A stretch of DNA of 64,000 nt from Plantactinospora sp. KBS50 (GTDB lineage Bacteria > Actinomycetota > Actinomycetes > Mycobacteriales > Micromonosporaceae): the NCBI RefSeq assembly GCF_002285795.1, contig NZ_CP022961.1:5336001-5400000 (forward strand), given 5' to 3'. The notes beneath the pieces were generated by a model that had not been told where the DNA came from, searched no databases, and saw only the letters and a list, made by a program, of their open reading frames with translations. Position 1 is the stretch's first letter. Each line of letters opens with the position of its first letter. A program made the translations under genes and the position numbers. Shown here in pieces: positions 26,148 through 34,642 of this stretch.

Positions 26148-27667
26148 CGGCCGCCGAGCGGACCACCGGCCCGAGCCCGACCGGGCACACCGAGCGGGTC
26201 CGCTCGGCCATCGGCTGGTCGTACCTGCTCACGGCCGGACGGTTCGGCTCCTCGGTGCTGGTGACGTTCCTGCTGGCCAAGCTGCTGGGTCCGGCGGAGT
26301 TCGGCATCGTGGCGATGGGGACGGTGCTCATCATGATCGTCCAGACCGTGCTCCAGCAGGGTCTGACCTCGGCGATCGTGCAGCGCGAGGGGCTCACCCC
26401 GGACCAGGTGGACACGGCGTTCGTGGTGCTCGCCGTCGGCGGCGTCGCGCTCACCCTGCTCACCATCGCGATCGCGCCGGTCTGGGCGCTGGTCAACCGG
26501 GAACCGCAGCTGACCGCGGTCACCATCGCGCTCGCCCCCACGGTGCTGTTGCAGGGCCTGTCCGTCGTACCCGAGACGCTGCTGCGCCGGGAGTTGCAGT
26601 TCCGCGCGGTGGCCATCCGGACGCTGCTGGCGGCGACGCTGAGCGGGCTGCTCGGGCTGGGTCTCGCGCTGGCCGGCGCCGGGGTGTGGGCGCTGGTCGG
26701 CCAGCAGGTCGCCAGCGCCCTGATCAGCCTCGTCGTGCTCTGGCTGGTCTGCCCCTGGCGGCCGGGCCGCCGGCCCCGGCTCGCCGCGCTGCGCGAGCTG
26801 TGGGCCTTCTCGGCGCACGCGGCCAACGCGGGACTCGGGGCGATGCTCAGCTCCCGGATGGACCTGATCGTGACCGGTCTGGTCTTCGGTCCGGTCGCCA
26901 CCGGCATCTACCGGCTGGCCGCGCGGCTGCCGGACGTGATCGTCGACATCACGGTGCGGTCCCTGCAACAGGTCGCCCTGCCGGCGCTGTCCCGGCTGCA
27001 ACACGACCGGGTGTCCTTCGCCCGGTACCTGGCCCGGCTCCAGCATCTCGGCGCCGTGGCCGGGCTGCCGGTGCTCGGCGTCCTGGCCGCGGTCGCCGGG
27101 CCGCTGGTGCGGTTCCTGGGTCCGCAGTGGGCCGGCACCGAGCTGCCGCTGCGGCTGCTCTGCCTGTTCGGCGCCGTCAACGTGTACGGCGTACTGCTCG
27201 GGCCGGCGCTGCAGGCGATCGGCCAGCCCGGTCGGCTGGCCGTCATCACCTGGACCCGCGGGCTGACCGGCGCGGTGGTCCTCGTGTCGCTCGGCAGCCT
27301 GCTGCACGGCTCCCGGCCCCCCGTCCAGGCCGCCGGGGTGGCCGCGGCCGGGGTGCTGCTCCAGCTCGCCGTGAACGCGGTCGCGCTGCACGTGACGGTG
27401 CGCCGCGCCGCCGGGGCGTCGCTGCGCCGGTTCGTGCTGCCGACGCTGCCCGCGCTGGCCGCCGCCGCGCTGGCCGCCGCCGCGCCGCTGCTGGCCGGCT
27501 GGCTGGGGATCGCCCGGCTGACCCCGACGCTCGGGCTGCTGGTCCTGGGCGGGGGCGCGACGCTGGCCGCCGGCGTCGTGCTGCTGGCCGCCGACCGGCC
27601 GCTGCGCCACGCGCTGTCGAACCGGCTGCGCCGCCGCGCGGCCGGTACCGACCTGGCTTACCGTTGA
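26144..27667 (+). CDS. Wzx-like lipopolysaccharide/polysaccharide flippase
   Basis: A 507-residue polytopic membrane protein of the MOP superfamily (polysaccharide transporter, WzxC/RfbX type). It begins WSYLLTAGRFGSSVLVTFLLAKLLGPAEFGIVAMGTVLIMIVQ..., typical of the first two helices, and GAMLSSRMDLIVTGLVFGPVATGIYRLAARLPD in the middle; about 12-14 hydrophobic segments follow. It should flip undecaprenyl-linked repeat units across the membrane. GTG overlaps the preceding stop; the frame is open far upstream, but only as antisense-like shadow. Pairs functionally with the ligase/polymerase 8 kb away. Confidence 0.88.
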   Translation: MTAAERTTGPSPTGHTERVRSAIGWSYLLTAGRFGSSVLVTFLLAKLLGPAEFGIVAMGTVLIMIVQTVLQQGLTSAIVQREGLTPDQVDTAFVVLAVGGVALTLLTIAIAPVWALVNREPQLTAVTIALAPTVLLQGLSVVPETLLRRELQFRAVAIRTLLAATLSGLLGLGLALAGAGVWALVGQQVASALISLVVLWLVCPWRPGRRPRLAALRELWAFSAHAANAGLGAMLSSRMDLIVTGLVFGPVATGIYRLAARLPDVIVDITVRSLQQVALPALSRLQHDRVSFARYLARLQHLGAVAGLPVLGVLAAVAGPLVRFLGPQWAGTELPLRLLCLFGAVNVYGVLLGPALQAIGQPGRLAVITWTRGLTGAVVLVSLGSLLHGSRPPVQAAGVAAAGVLLQLAVNAVALHVTVRRAAGASLRRFVLPTLPALAAAALAAAAPLLAGWLGIARLTPTLGLLVLGGGATLAAGVVLLAADRPLRHALSNRLRRRAAGTDLAYR

Positions 27668-27670
27668 GGC

Positions 27671-28102
27671 ATGTCCCGGGAAGCCTGGCTCCTCCTGCTG
27701 ACCCTCGGTGCCCTCCTCCTGCTGGCCGGCATCGTCGTTGCCGCCGTGCTGGCCGTCCGGGTGTGGCGGACCCGCCAGCTCCTCACAGAGCTGGGCGCCG
27801 CCGGCAAATTCGCCTTCTACGGCGCGCTGATCTACACGATCTTCCCGATCGACCTGCTGCCCGACCCGATCTACCTGGACGACGTCGGCGTGCTGACCGG
27901 CGCGCTCATCTACCTCACCAAGCTGGTGCGGCAACACCGCGCCGCGCAGGCCGCCATGCCGGCCCCCGGCACCGGAAACTGGCCCGATCCCCGGCGCTTC
28001 GCGGTGCCGCGGGTACCCCGGCCGGGCACCCTTTCCCAGCCCGGTGGCCCGGTGCCCGGATCGCCGCCGCCCGGTCAGCTTCCGCCCGGCCCCGGTCGCT
28101 GA
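27671..28102 (+). CDS. DUF1232 (YkvA-like) membrane protein
   Basis: A 143-residue protein with an N-terminal transmembrane helix (WLLLLTLGALLLLAGIVVAAVLAVRVW) and the DUF1232 core FAFYGALIYTIFPIDLLPDPIYLDDVGVLTGALIYL, followed by a Pro/Gly-rich tail. Function unknown in the family. Only 3 bp after the flippase stop, so co-transcribed with the glycan operon. Confidence 0.85.
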   Translation: MSREAWLLLLTLGALLLLAGIVVAAVLAVRVWRTRQLLTELGAAGKFAFYGALIYTIFPIDLLPDPIYLDDVGVLTGALIYLTKLVRQHRAAQAAMPAPGTGNWPDPRRFAVPRVPRPGTLSQPGGPVPGSPPPGQLPPGPGR

Positions 28103-28121
28103 GGGCCGCGGGCGAAACTGT

Positions 28122-28161
28122 CGGTGTCCGGTGTGAGAATGCCCCTCCACACCGGACATCG
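28122..28161. terminator. Long perfect hairpin between DUF1232 and DUF1877-like genes
   Basis: TGTCCGGTGTG (28125-28135) pairs perfectly with CACACCGGACA (28148-28158) around a 12-base loop; three more pairs, one G-U, extend it to 14 bp. It lies 20 bases after the DUF1232 stop and 16 bases before the next start, so it is either the operon terminator or a translation-control hairpin. Confidence 0.6.
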
Positions 28162-28177
28162 GGGCGCGGAGGAATGG

Positions 28178-28678
28178 ATGAGTGTCGAGACCTGCTGGCG
28201 GCGGATTCCGGAGGGAGCGATAGGCGGGCTGGACCCGCGCCAGCTCCGCGGGTTGGCGCCCGGTGGGTCCGGCGGGGAGTCTCCGGTGCTCACCCGATCC
28301 GGCCGGCTGCTGGTCGTCGAGGACGGCGCCGCGCTGATCGGTGAGCTGCTCCAACTCGGCGCGGCGCAGGGGCCGTCCTCGGGCGTCGCCAAGTGGCTCG
28401 CGGCCGGCCCGCCGGACTGGGACGACCGGCATCTGGTCGGCGTCTTCCGGCCGGAGTTCGTCCGGCAGGCCGCCGAGTTCCTGGCCGCCGCGCCGATCGA
28501 CGAGTGGTCCGACCGGTTCCGGCCCGACCTCGCCGCCTTCGCGGGGTCGCTGGACCCGGCCCGGTGCTACGACGACGAGCGGCACACCGCGCTGCGGCGC
28601 CACGCCGCGGCGCTGGCCGAGCTGTTCGGGCGGGCCGCCGAAGACGGCGAGGCGGTGATCGAGAAGCTGTCGGCGTAG
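28178..28678 (+). CDS. Conserved hypothetical protein, possibly DUF1877
   Basis: A 166-residue soluble protein with no signal or membrane segment. WLAAGPPDWDDRHLVGVFRPEFVRQAAEFLAAAP and a final CYDDERHTALRRHAAALAELFGRAAEDGEAVIEKL resemble the DUF1877 (YfbM-like) family in order and length, but the match is by eye. Function unknown. GGAGGA upstream supports the ATG; longer in-frame starts would sit inside the hairpin. Its stop codon lies within a perfect 24-bp tandem duplication. Confidence 0.65.
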   Translation: MSVETCWRRIPEGAIGGLDPRQLRGLAPGGSGGESPVLTRSGRLLVVEDGAALIGELLQLGAAQGPSSGVAKWLAAGPPDWDDRHLVGVFRPEFVRQAAEFLAAAPIDEWSDRFRPDLAAFAGSLDPARCYDDERHTALRRHAAALAELFGRAAEDGEAVIEKLSA

Positions 28679-28719
28679 GCCGTGCCGAGCCGGCAGGCGT
28701 AGGCCGTGCCGAGCCGGCA
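28672..28719. repeat. Perfect 24-bp tandem duplication over a stop codon
   Basis: Two identical 24-bp units (28672-28695, 28696-28719). The first contains the TAG stop of the DUF1877-like gene, so the second is a silent copy of the gene end. Confidence 0.97.
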
Positions 28720-28766
28720 GCGCCCGGGATGCTCGTCCAGGACGGCCGGGCGCTGCCGGGATCCGC

Positions 28767-31700
28767 TCAGGCCGGCCGGAACACCACCGCCTGACCGTCG
28801 GCCAGCACCGCCTGGTTGTACGAGTGCTGCACCGCGGCGGTGCCGGCGGCGTTCTCCAGGCCGACCGTGGCGCTGTTGCCGCGCTCCCGGGCATCCTTCG
28901 TGGACAGGCCGGCGTAGTTGAACGCGATCTCGCCGTTCTCCGCGAACACCACCTGCACCGACAGCCGGGCCGAGGACGAGCCGTAGTAGGCGATGTTGTG
29001 CCACTCCACCACGAAGCTGCGGTTCGGCGTGGCCCCCAGCACGGCGGTCCGGACGCTGCCGTCGGAGAAGATCCGCAGGTCGTCCCAGAAGGGGCAGACG
29101 GCCGCGTTCGGTACGGCGGTGTCCGGGATCGGCCCGTTGATCGGCGACGAGCCGCCGGGGTCGGTGAACGTGACGATGCCGTTGCTGGAGACCCAGGCCG
29201 AGTCGTACGTCCGGCCGTACAGCGCGATCGGGAACGGCAACGCCGTGCGGGTCACCACGTCGTCCCCGGTGAGCGGCAGCACCGTGCCGCCGTCGGTGGG
29301 CACGAAGGCCCGCGCCTCGGTGGTCCGGGTGTACCCGCCGCCCGGTGGCGCGGACGTCCCCGGCGGCGCCGAGGGCGAGGGGGTCCGCGGCGTCGCCGAG
29401 GGCGAGGGGGTCCGCGGCGTCGCCGACGGCGACGGTGAGGGCGAGGGCGACGGCGAGGCGGACACCGCGACGAGCGCCAGGTTGACCCGTACGGTGCCGC
29501 CGGCCGACACCCGGACCGCGGCGGTCGCGGCGCGGTCGCCGGGCGCCGAGGCCGTCAGCGTGTACGCCCCGGCCGGCACCCCGGCCAGCGCGTACGAGCC
29601 GTCCGTCGCGGTCATCGTCGACCGGCCACCGGGGCTGAGGTTCACCGCCGCACCCGCCACCGCCCGACCGGTGGCGGCGTCCGTGACCGTCCCGGCGACC
29701 GTGCCCGTGCCGGCCGGCGGCGCGCCGGGTGGGCTGAACACGATCGCCCGGTTGTCGGCCAGGACCGGCTGGTTCAGCGAGTACTGCAGGGCCACCGTGC
29801 CGGCGGCGTTCTCGATGCCGACGGTCGCGCTGTCGCCCTGCTCGCGGGTGTCCCGGCGGTAGAGGCCGGCGTAGTTGAAGGTGATCTGGCCGGTCTCGGA
29901 GATGGCCGCCTCGACCGACAGCCGGGCCGAGGCGGACCCGTAGTAGCCGATGTTGCGCCACTCGACCAGGTACCGCCGGTCCGGCGCGGTGCCCAGCACG
30001 GCGGTCCGGACGCTGGAGTCCGGCCACACCCGCAGGTCGTCCCAGAACGGGTACAGCGCGGCGTTGGGCGCGGCGGCCGACGGGATCGGCCCGTTGATCG
30101 GCGCGGACCCGGCCGGGTCGGTGAAGGAGATCACGCCGTTCGTGGAGATCCACGCCGACCGGTAGGACCGGCCGTACAGCGGCACCGGGAACGGCAGCGT
30201 CACGGTGGTCACGGCATCGTCCCCGGTGAGCGGCAGCACCGTGCCCTCGGCCGCCTCGAAGGGCCGGTCGGCCACCACCGAGCAGGTGTACCCGTACCCG
30301 TCCGAGCAGCCGTCCGTGCTGGTGAAGGCGGCCGTCCAGGTGGTCGCCGCGGTGGGCGCGGTGATCACGTGCGTCTGGGCGCCGCCGTCGGACCAGCGCC
30401 GGAAGGAGTACGTGGCACCGAGCCCGACCTGCGGACTGGCGGTGCTTATCGTGTTCGTGGAGCCGACGATCACCGGCACGGTGGCCGGCCCGGTGCGGTC
30501 GGCGCCGTTCACGTTGACCCGCAGCCCGGCCGGTTCGGTGGCGACGGTCAGGTTCACCGTTCGCGGGTCCAGCCGTACCGTGGTGCTGCCGGTCAGCCCG
30601 GCCCGGTTGGTCGCGGTGAGCGTGAGTTCCAGGTGCGACGGATACTCGTGGTCCGGCGCCAGGAAGCTCCCGTCGGCCACTCCGGTCGAGCTGAGCACCA
30701 CGTGCGTGTGGCAGCTGCCGGCGAGGTCGCAGTGCCGGTTGATCAGCTGCCAGGAGAGCGCGCTCGCCGGCAGCGTGCCCTCGTGCGGGTCGGTGGCGTG
30801 GCCGGCGAAGCTCACCCGCTGGCCGACCACCCAGCGCACCGCGGCGGTCGGGCGCTCGATCACCGGCACCGGCCCACCCATCGAGACCAGGATCCGGGTG
30901 GTCGCGGTGGCCGCGCGGCCTCCGCTGTCGGTCACCTGGAGCCGGGCGGTGTAGCTGCCCGCGGTCGGGTAGGTGTGCGTGGCGGTCGGGCCGGTGGCGT
31001 CCACCGTGCCGTTGTCGTCGAAGTCCCACCGGTAGCTGAGCAGGTCGCCGGCGTCGGGATCGGAGGAGCCGGAGCCGTCGAACGCGACGGTCAGCGGGGC
31101 GCTGCCGGCGGTCGGGGTGGCGGTGATCGCGGCGACCGGCGGCGTGTTTCCGGCGGTGTAGTGGAACCGGCGGATGGTCCCGCCGGACAGGTCCACGTAG
31201 TACAGGTCGCTCTCGGGGCCGATCTCCAGGTCCACCGGCGAGGCGGCGTTCGGCGCGAACGAGACGATGTCGGCCGGGTTGGGCAACCCGTTGCTGCCCG
31301 CGCGCATCGCCCAGATGCACCCGCGGGAGTAGTCGGCGAAGAACAGCGCGTTCGCGTACCCGAGCGGATATCCGCCCTCGCTGCCCGGGTAGAAGGCCAT
31401 CCCGCTCGGCGCGGAGCCCCCGGTGCGGCAGCTCTCCCCCGGCACGACCTGCTGGCTGTGCTGGTAGGTGTAGTACGGCGCGGTCACCGCCGGTGCGCCG
31501 GCGCCGTACAGCGACTCGCACAGGTTGAGGTTGGCGGCGTCGTACCCGCTCTGCCGGCTGTTGCCCTCGTAGCAGGGCCAGCCGTAGTTGCGGACCGGCC
31601 CGGTCAGCGGGTCGGGGATCCGGTCGATCTCCTCCCAGGTACGCCAGCCCACGTCACCGGCCCAGACCTCGCGGGTGCCCGGCCGGAAGGTCCAGCGGAA

Positions 31701-32582
31701 CGGGTTGCGCAACCCGTACGCGACGATCCGGCGGGCGTTCGGGTCGGCGTTGCCGGCCAGCGGGTTGTCCCGCGGCGCCGCGCCGGTGGCCGGGTCCACC
31801 CGGATCAGCGTGCCGGAGAGCCCGGTCGGGTCGCCGGGGGTGCGCAGGTCCTGCGCCCGCAGCGCGCCGCCCTCGGCGGTGGGCGGCGTCATGGCCCCGC
31901 CCGCGGCGGCCGGCGGGTCGCCGCAGGGATTGCTCGGATTTCCGGCCTGGCCGTAGTCGGTGAAGGTGCCCGAGGCGCCCTCCCCGCCGCTGATCCAGAG
32001 CGCGCCGTCCGGCCCGAAGTGCAGGTCGCCGATGGAGTGGCTCTCGATCTGCTGGCACCAGTCGTGCAGCAGCACCTGCTCGGTGCCGGTCATCACGTTC
32101 CCGTCGGCGCGCAGCCGGGACACCCGGCTGCTGGTGATGCAGTTGCCGATGCTCGGGCAGGCGTCGTGGTACGTCGGCGCCGTGCCGCCGATCCGGCCGT
32201 CGTAGGTGTAGCTGACGTAGACGTACGGGTCGGCCGGGAAGCCCGGCGGCAGCGCCAGGCCCATCAGCCCCATGTCCTCGTAGTTGTAGACCTCGTCGCG
32301 CAGGTCGGCGAAGACCGTGGGGGTGGTGTCGGTCAGGCTGTCGAAGACCTTGATGACGCCGTCCTTCTGCGCCACGAAGACCCGGCCGTCCGGGGCGAAG
32401 ACCAGCTTGGTGGGCAGGGTGAGCCCGCTGAACACGACCTGTTCGGTGAAGCCGGGCGGCGCGGCGGCGGTGGCCGGCGCGGGATGCTCCGGCACCACCG
32501 CCAGCAGCATCGCGGCCAGCAGCGTCGCGGCCAGCAGGGCGCAGCCGAGCGCCCGGGACATTCTGCGTCGTGAGGCGGTCAT
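28767..32582 (-). CDS. Secreted sorbosone-dehydrogenase-like protein with PKD and duplicated C-terminal domains
   Basis: A 1271-residue exported protein. After a signal peptide (CALLAATLLAAMLLAVVPEH) comes a PQQ-type glucose/sorbosone dehydrogenase six-blade propeller (residues ~45-490: TLPTKLVFAPDGRVFVAQKDG; HSIGDLHFGPDGALWISGGEG; RNPFRWTFRPGTREVWAGDVG). A PKD domain follows (PPVAAITATPTAGSAPLTV ... YRWDFDDNGTVD), then Ig-like parts, a ~165-residue domain (VLPLTGDDAVTTVTLPFP ... FWDDLRVW), a carboxypeptidase-regulatory-like domain (GTVAGTVTDAATGRAVAGAAV), an SPSPSPSATPRTPSPS linker and a second copy of the 165-residue domain. Probably a cell-surface carbohydrate-oxidising or -binding protein. 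GGAGG supports the internal ATG. It sits between the two glycan operons. Confidence 0.85.
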   Translation of the reverse strand: MTASRRRMSRALGCALLAATLLAAMLLAVVPEHPAPATAAAPPGFTEQVVFSGLTLPTKLVFAPDGRVFVAQKDGVIKVFDSLTDTTPTVFADLRDEVYNYEDMGLMGLALPPGFPADPYVYVSYTYDGRIGGTAPTYHDACPSIGNCITSSRVSRLRADGNVMTGTEQVLLHDWCQQIESHSIGDLHFGPDGALWISGGEGASGTFTDYGQAGNPSNPCGDPPAAAGGAMTPPTAEGGALRAQDLRTPGDPTGLSGTLIRVDPATGAAPRDNPLAGNADPNARRIVAYGLRNPFRWTFRPGTREVWAGDVGWRTWEEIDRIPDPLTGPVRNYGWPCYEGNSRQSGYDAANLNLCESLYGAGAPAVTAPYYTYQHSQQVVPGESCRTGGSAPSGMAFYPGSEGGYPLGYANALFFADYSRGCIWAMRAGSNGLPNPADIVSFAPNAASPVDLEIGPESDLYYVDLSGGTIRRFHYTAGNTPPVAAITATPTAGSAPLTVAFDGSGSSDPDAGDLLSYRWDFDDNGTVDATGPTATHTYPTAGSYTARLQVTDSGGRAATATTRILVSMGGPVPVIERPTAAVRWVVGQRVSFAGHATDPHEGTLPASALSWQLINRHCDLAGSCHTHVVLSSTGVADGSFLAPDHEYPSHLELTLTATNRAGLTGSTTVRLDPRTVNLTVATEPAGLRVNVNGADRTGPATVPVIVGSTNTISTASPQVGLGATYSFRRWSDGGAQTHVITAPTAATTWTAAFTSTDGCSDGYGYTCSVVADRPFEAAEGTVLPLTGDDAVTTVTLPFPVPLYGRSYRSAWISTNGVISFTDPAGSAPINGPIPSAAAPNAALYPFWDDLRVWPDSSVRTAVLGTAPDRRYLVEWRNIGYYGSASARLSVEAAISETGQITFNYAGLYRRDTREQGDSATVGIENAAGTVALQYSLNQPVLADNRAIVFSPPGAPPAGTGTVAGTVTDAATGRAVAGAAVNLSPGGRSTMTATDGSYALAGVPAGAYTLTASAPGDRAATAAVRVSAGGTVRVNLALVAVSASPSPSPSPSPSATPRTPSPSATPRTPSPSAPPGTSAPPGGGYTRTTEARAFVPTDGGTVLPLTGDDVVTRTALPFPIALYGRTYDSAWVSSNGIVTFTDPGGSSPINGPIPDTAVPNAAVCPFWDDLRIFSDGSVRTAVLGATPNRSFVVEWHNIAYYGSSSARLSVQVVFAENGEIAFNYAGLSTKDARERGNSATVGLENAAGTAAVQHSYNQAVLADGQAVVFRPA

Positions 32583-33165
32583 GATCGGTCCTCCGTCCGC
32601 CGCCCGCCGGTGCCGCCGGCGGAGCCTGCGGTCCAGCATCCGCGCAGGTCAGCGCCGCGAGCTGTCGTAACGCCGACCTGTCCGGCCGGCCGTCGGGACA
32701 CTTCCGGGACGCCGATCGACGCCGGCCGCGGACCGAACCGTCCGGTCCGCGGTACGCCCGGAACGTCCGGTACGCCCGGCCGACCGACCCGGCGCGGTAC
32801 GCGCGTACGGCACCGGGCGGCATTGCACCGGAAAATGCGAGCGACAATTAGGTGCAGGGATTTTTCAGGTGCCTCGTGGAATTTGCCACCACCGTCGGTG
32901 GGGGGCGATTCGTAAATCACTCTCAGGAATCTTTTTCAGATTCCCCCGATGATCGCCCGCCCGCACCCACACACGCCGCCCTAATTCACAAACCTGCTGC
33001 TCAAGACCACTCTTGCCGTGTAAGGAAACCGACATTAACAATGGGCTACGGTCCTTGCCCGACCACCCGCCGATGCCGCAGTGTCTTTCCTCGGGCGTCG
33101 CCGAAATGACAATTTCCAGACCGGGGCACGCGCGTCCGCACAGCGGGACGAAAAGTGAGGTGTTA
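32583..33165. other. 583-bp divergent intergenic region, AT-rich for this genome
   Basis: No gene seen. The left third carries GC-rich imperfect repeats around GTCCGGTACGCCCGG. From ~32830 to 33160 base composition drops sharply, with GAATCTTTTTCAGATTC (a 5-bp stem, 7-base loop). It should hold promoters for the dehydrogenase-like gene and the second glycan operon; AT-rich islands like this often bind nucleoid proteins. Confidence 0.6.
33013..33041 (+). promoter_or_regulatory. Candidate promoter of the GT4-Wzz-ligase operon
   Basis: TTGCCG and TAACAA are separated by 17 bases, a plausible housekeeping-sigma pair, about 125 bases before the GT4 start. The -10 match is weak and there is no supporting data. 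Confidence 0.3.
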
Positions 33166-34599
33166 ATGGCTGAGCGACGGGCGCACGTCGTCATCGTGGT
33201 TGTCAACCTGCCCGCCGAACGGGACCGCCGGGTGATCCGCGAGTGTCAGGCGCTGGAGGCCGCCGGCTACCGGGCCACCGTCGTGTGCCCGCGCGGCCCC
33301 GGCCGGCCGACCCGGCTCCCCGGCACCGCCGCCACCCGGATCCGCTCGTTCCCGCAACCGTTCGCCGGCTCCGGGGTGCTGTCCTTCGCCGCGGAGTTCG
33401 CCTGGGCGCTGGTCGCCGTCACCGCCCGGCTGGTCGCGCTGCTGCTCACCGACCGGGTGGACGCCGTGCAGGCGTGCAACCCGCCGGACGTGTTCTGGGT
33501 GCTGGCGCTGCTCATGCGGGCCCTGCGCCGGCCGTTCGTCTTCGACCACCACGACCTGAGCCCCGAGCTGTACCAGTGCAAGACCGCCCAGCCCCGGCCG
33601 GGCGTACTGCGCATCCTGCTCGCGTTCGAACGGCTCTCCTGGCGCTGCGCCACGGCCGTGGTGGCGACCAACGAGTCCTACCGCGAGCTGGCGATCAAGC
33701 GGGGCGGCTGCGACCCCGACCGGGTGGTGGTGGTCCGCAACGGCCCCTCACTGGCCGAGGTCAGCCGCGAGCGGGCGCCGGCGGCCGAACCGGCGGCGGA
33801 CCGCCGGCATCTCATCGTCTACCTCGGCGTGATCAACCCGCAGGACCACGTCTGTGCCGCGGTGCTCGCCGCCGAACGGCTGGCCCGGCTGCGCGGCGTG
33901 GCCGACTGGCGGATGGTGATCGCCGGCGACGGGGAGAGCCTGCCCGACCTGCACCGGCTGGCCACCGACCGCGGCCTCGACCAGGTCGTCCGGTTCACCG
34001 GCTGGCTGGACGCCGACGCCGTGGACGGGTTGCTCCGGGTCGCCTCCATCGGCATCCAGCCGGACCCGCCGACCCGGATGGCCGAGCTGTCCACCATGGC
34101 CAAGACGGTCGAGTACCTGGCCCGGGGCCTTCCGGTGGTCGCGGTCGACCTACTCGAAACCCGGCGTACCGCGGCGGGGGCGGCCGTGTACGTGCCCACC
34201 GGAACCCCGCACGAGCTGGCCGTGGCGCTGGACCGGCTGCTCGACGACGAGCCGCGGCGTACGGCCATGCGGGACGTGGCCCGGCGGCGCTTCCGGCACC
34301 ACCTCGCCTGGGACCACCAGGCGGTGACCTATCTGGAGCTGTGGCGCCGGCTGCTCGGCACGCCGGACCGGCCGGCCGCGCAGCCGACCGGCCAGCCGAC
34401 CGGCCACGTGGCGGGCCAGGCAACACGCCAGCCAACCGGCCAGGTGGCCGGCGAGGCGACCAGCCAGGTGGCCGGCGAGCCGGCCGGCGGCACCGCCGGA
34501 ATCGGCCGGCTGCCGGCCCCGGTCGCGCCGCCACCGGTCCCGCGGATCGGGCACTCCGACGACCACGCGGCGAGCACCGCACCCCCACGCCGGCCATGA
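33166..34599 (+). CDS. GT4-family glycosyltransferase
   Basis: A 477-residue GT-B fold glycosyltransferase. N-terminal acceptor domain starts VVIVVVNLPAERDRRVIRECQALEAAGY; the donor domain has VYLGVINPQDHV, DWRMVIAGDGESLPDL and the E-x7-E-like nucleotide-sugar stretch TMAKTVEYLARGLPVVAVD. The last ~90 residues are low complexity with AQPTGQPTG/QVAGEAT repeats and look disordered. GTGAGG six bases before the ATG sets the start; 51 codons of open frame precede it without conservation. First gene of the second glycan operon. Confidence 0.88.
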   Translation: MAERRAHVVIVVVNLPAERDRRVIRECQALEAAGYRATVVCPRGPGRPTRLPGTAATRIRSFPQPFAGSGVLSFAAEFAWALVAVTARLVALLLTDRVDAVQACNPPDVFWVLALLMRALRRPFVFDHHDLSPELYQCKTAQPRPGVLRILLAFERLSWRCATAVVATNESYRELAIKRGGCDPDRVVVVRNGPSLAEVSRERAPAAEPAADRRHLIVYLGVINPQDHVCAAVLAAERLARLRGVADWRMVIAGDGESLPDLHRLATDRGLDQVVRFTGWLDADAVDGLLRVASIGIQPDPPTRMAELSTMAKTVEYLARGLPVVAVDLLETRRTAAGAAVYVPTGTPHELAVALDRLLDDEPRRTAMRDVARRRFRHHLAWDHQAVTYLELWRRLLGTPDRPAAQPTGQPTGHVAGQATRQPTGQVAGEATSQVAGEPAGGTAGIGRLPAPVAPPPVPRIGHSDDHAASTAPPRRP

Positions 34600-34642
34600 C
34601 CGCCGTCGACCCTGCCGTTCCGCCACTTCGAAGGGGCACCCG

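Noticed and set aside
25787-28894. A 1035-codon open frame on the minus strand opposite the GT2, flippase and DUF1232 genes
   Set aside because: Shadow of real plus-strand genes; low-complexity Gln/Pro/Arg/Gly product without recognisable domain.
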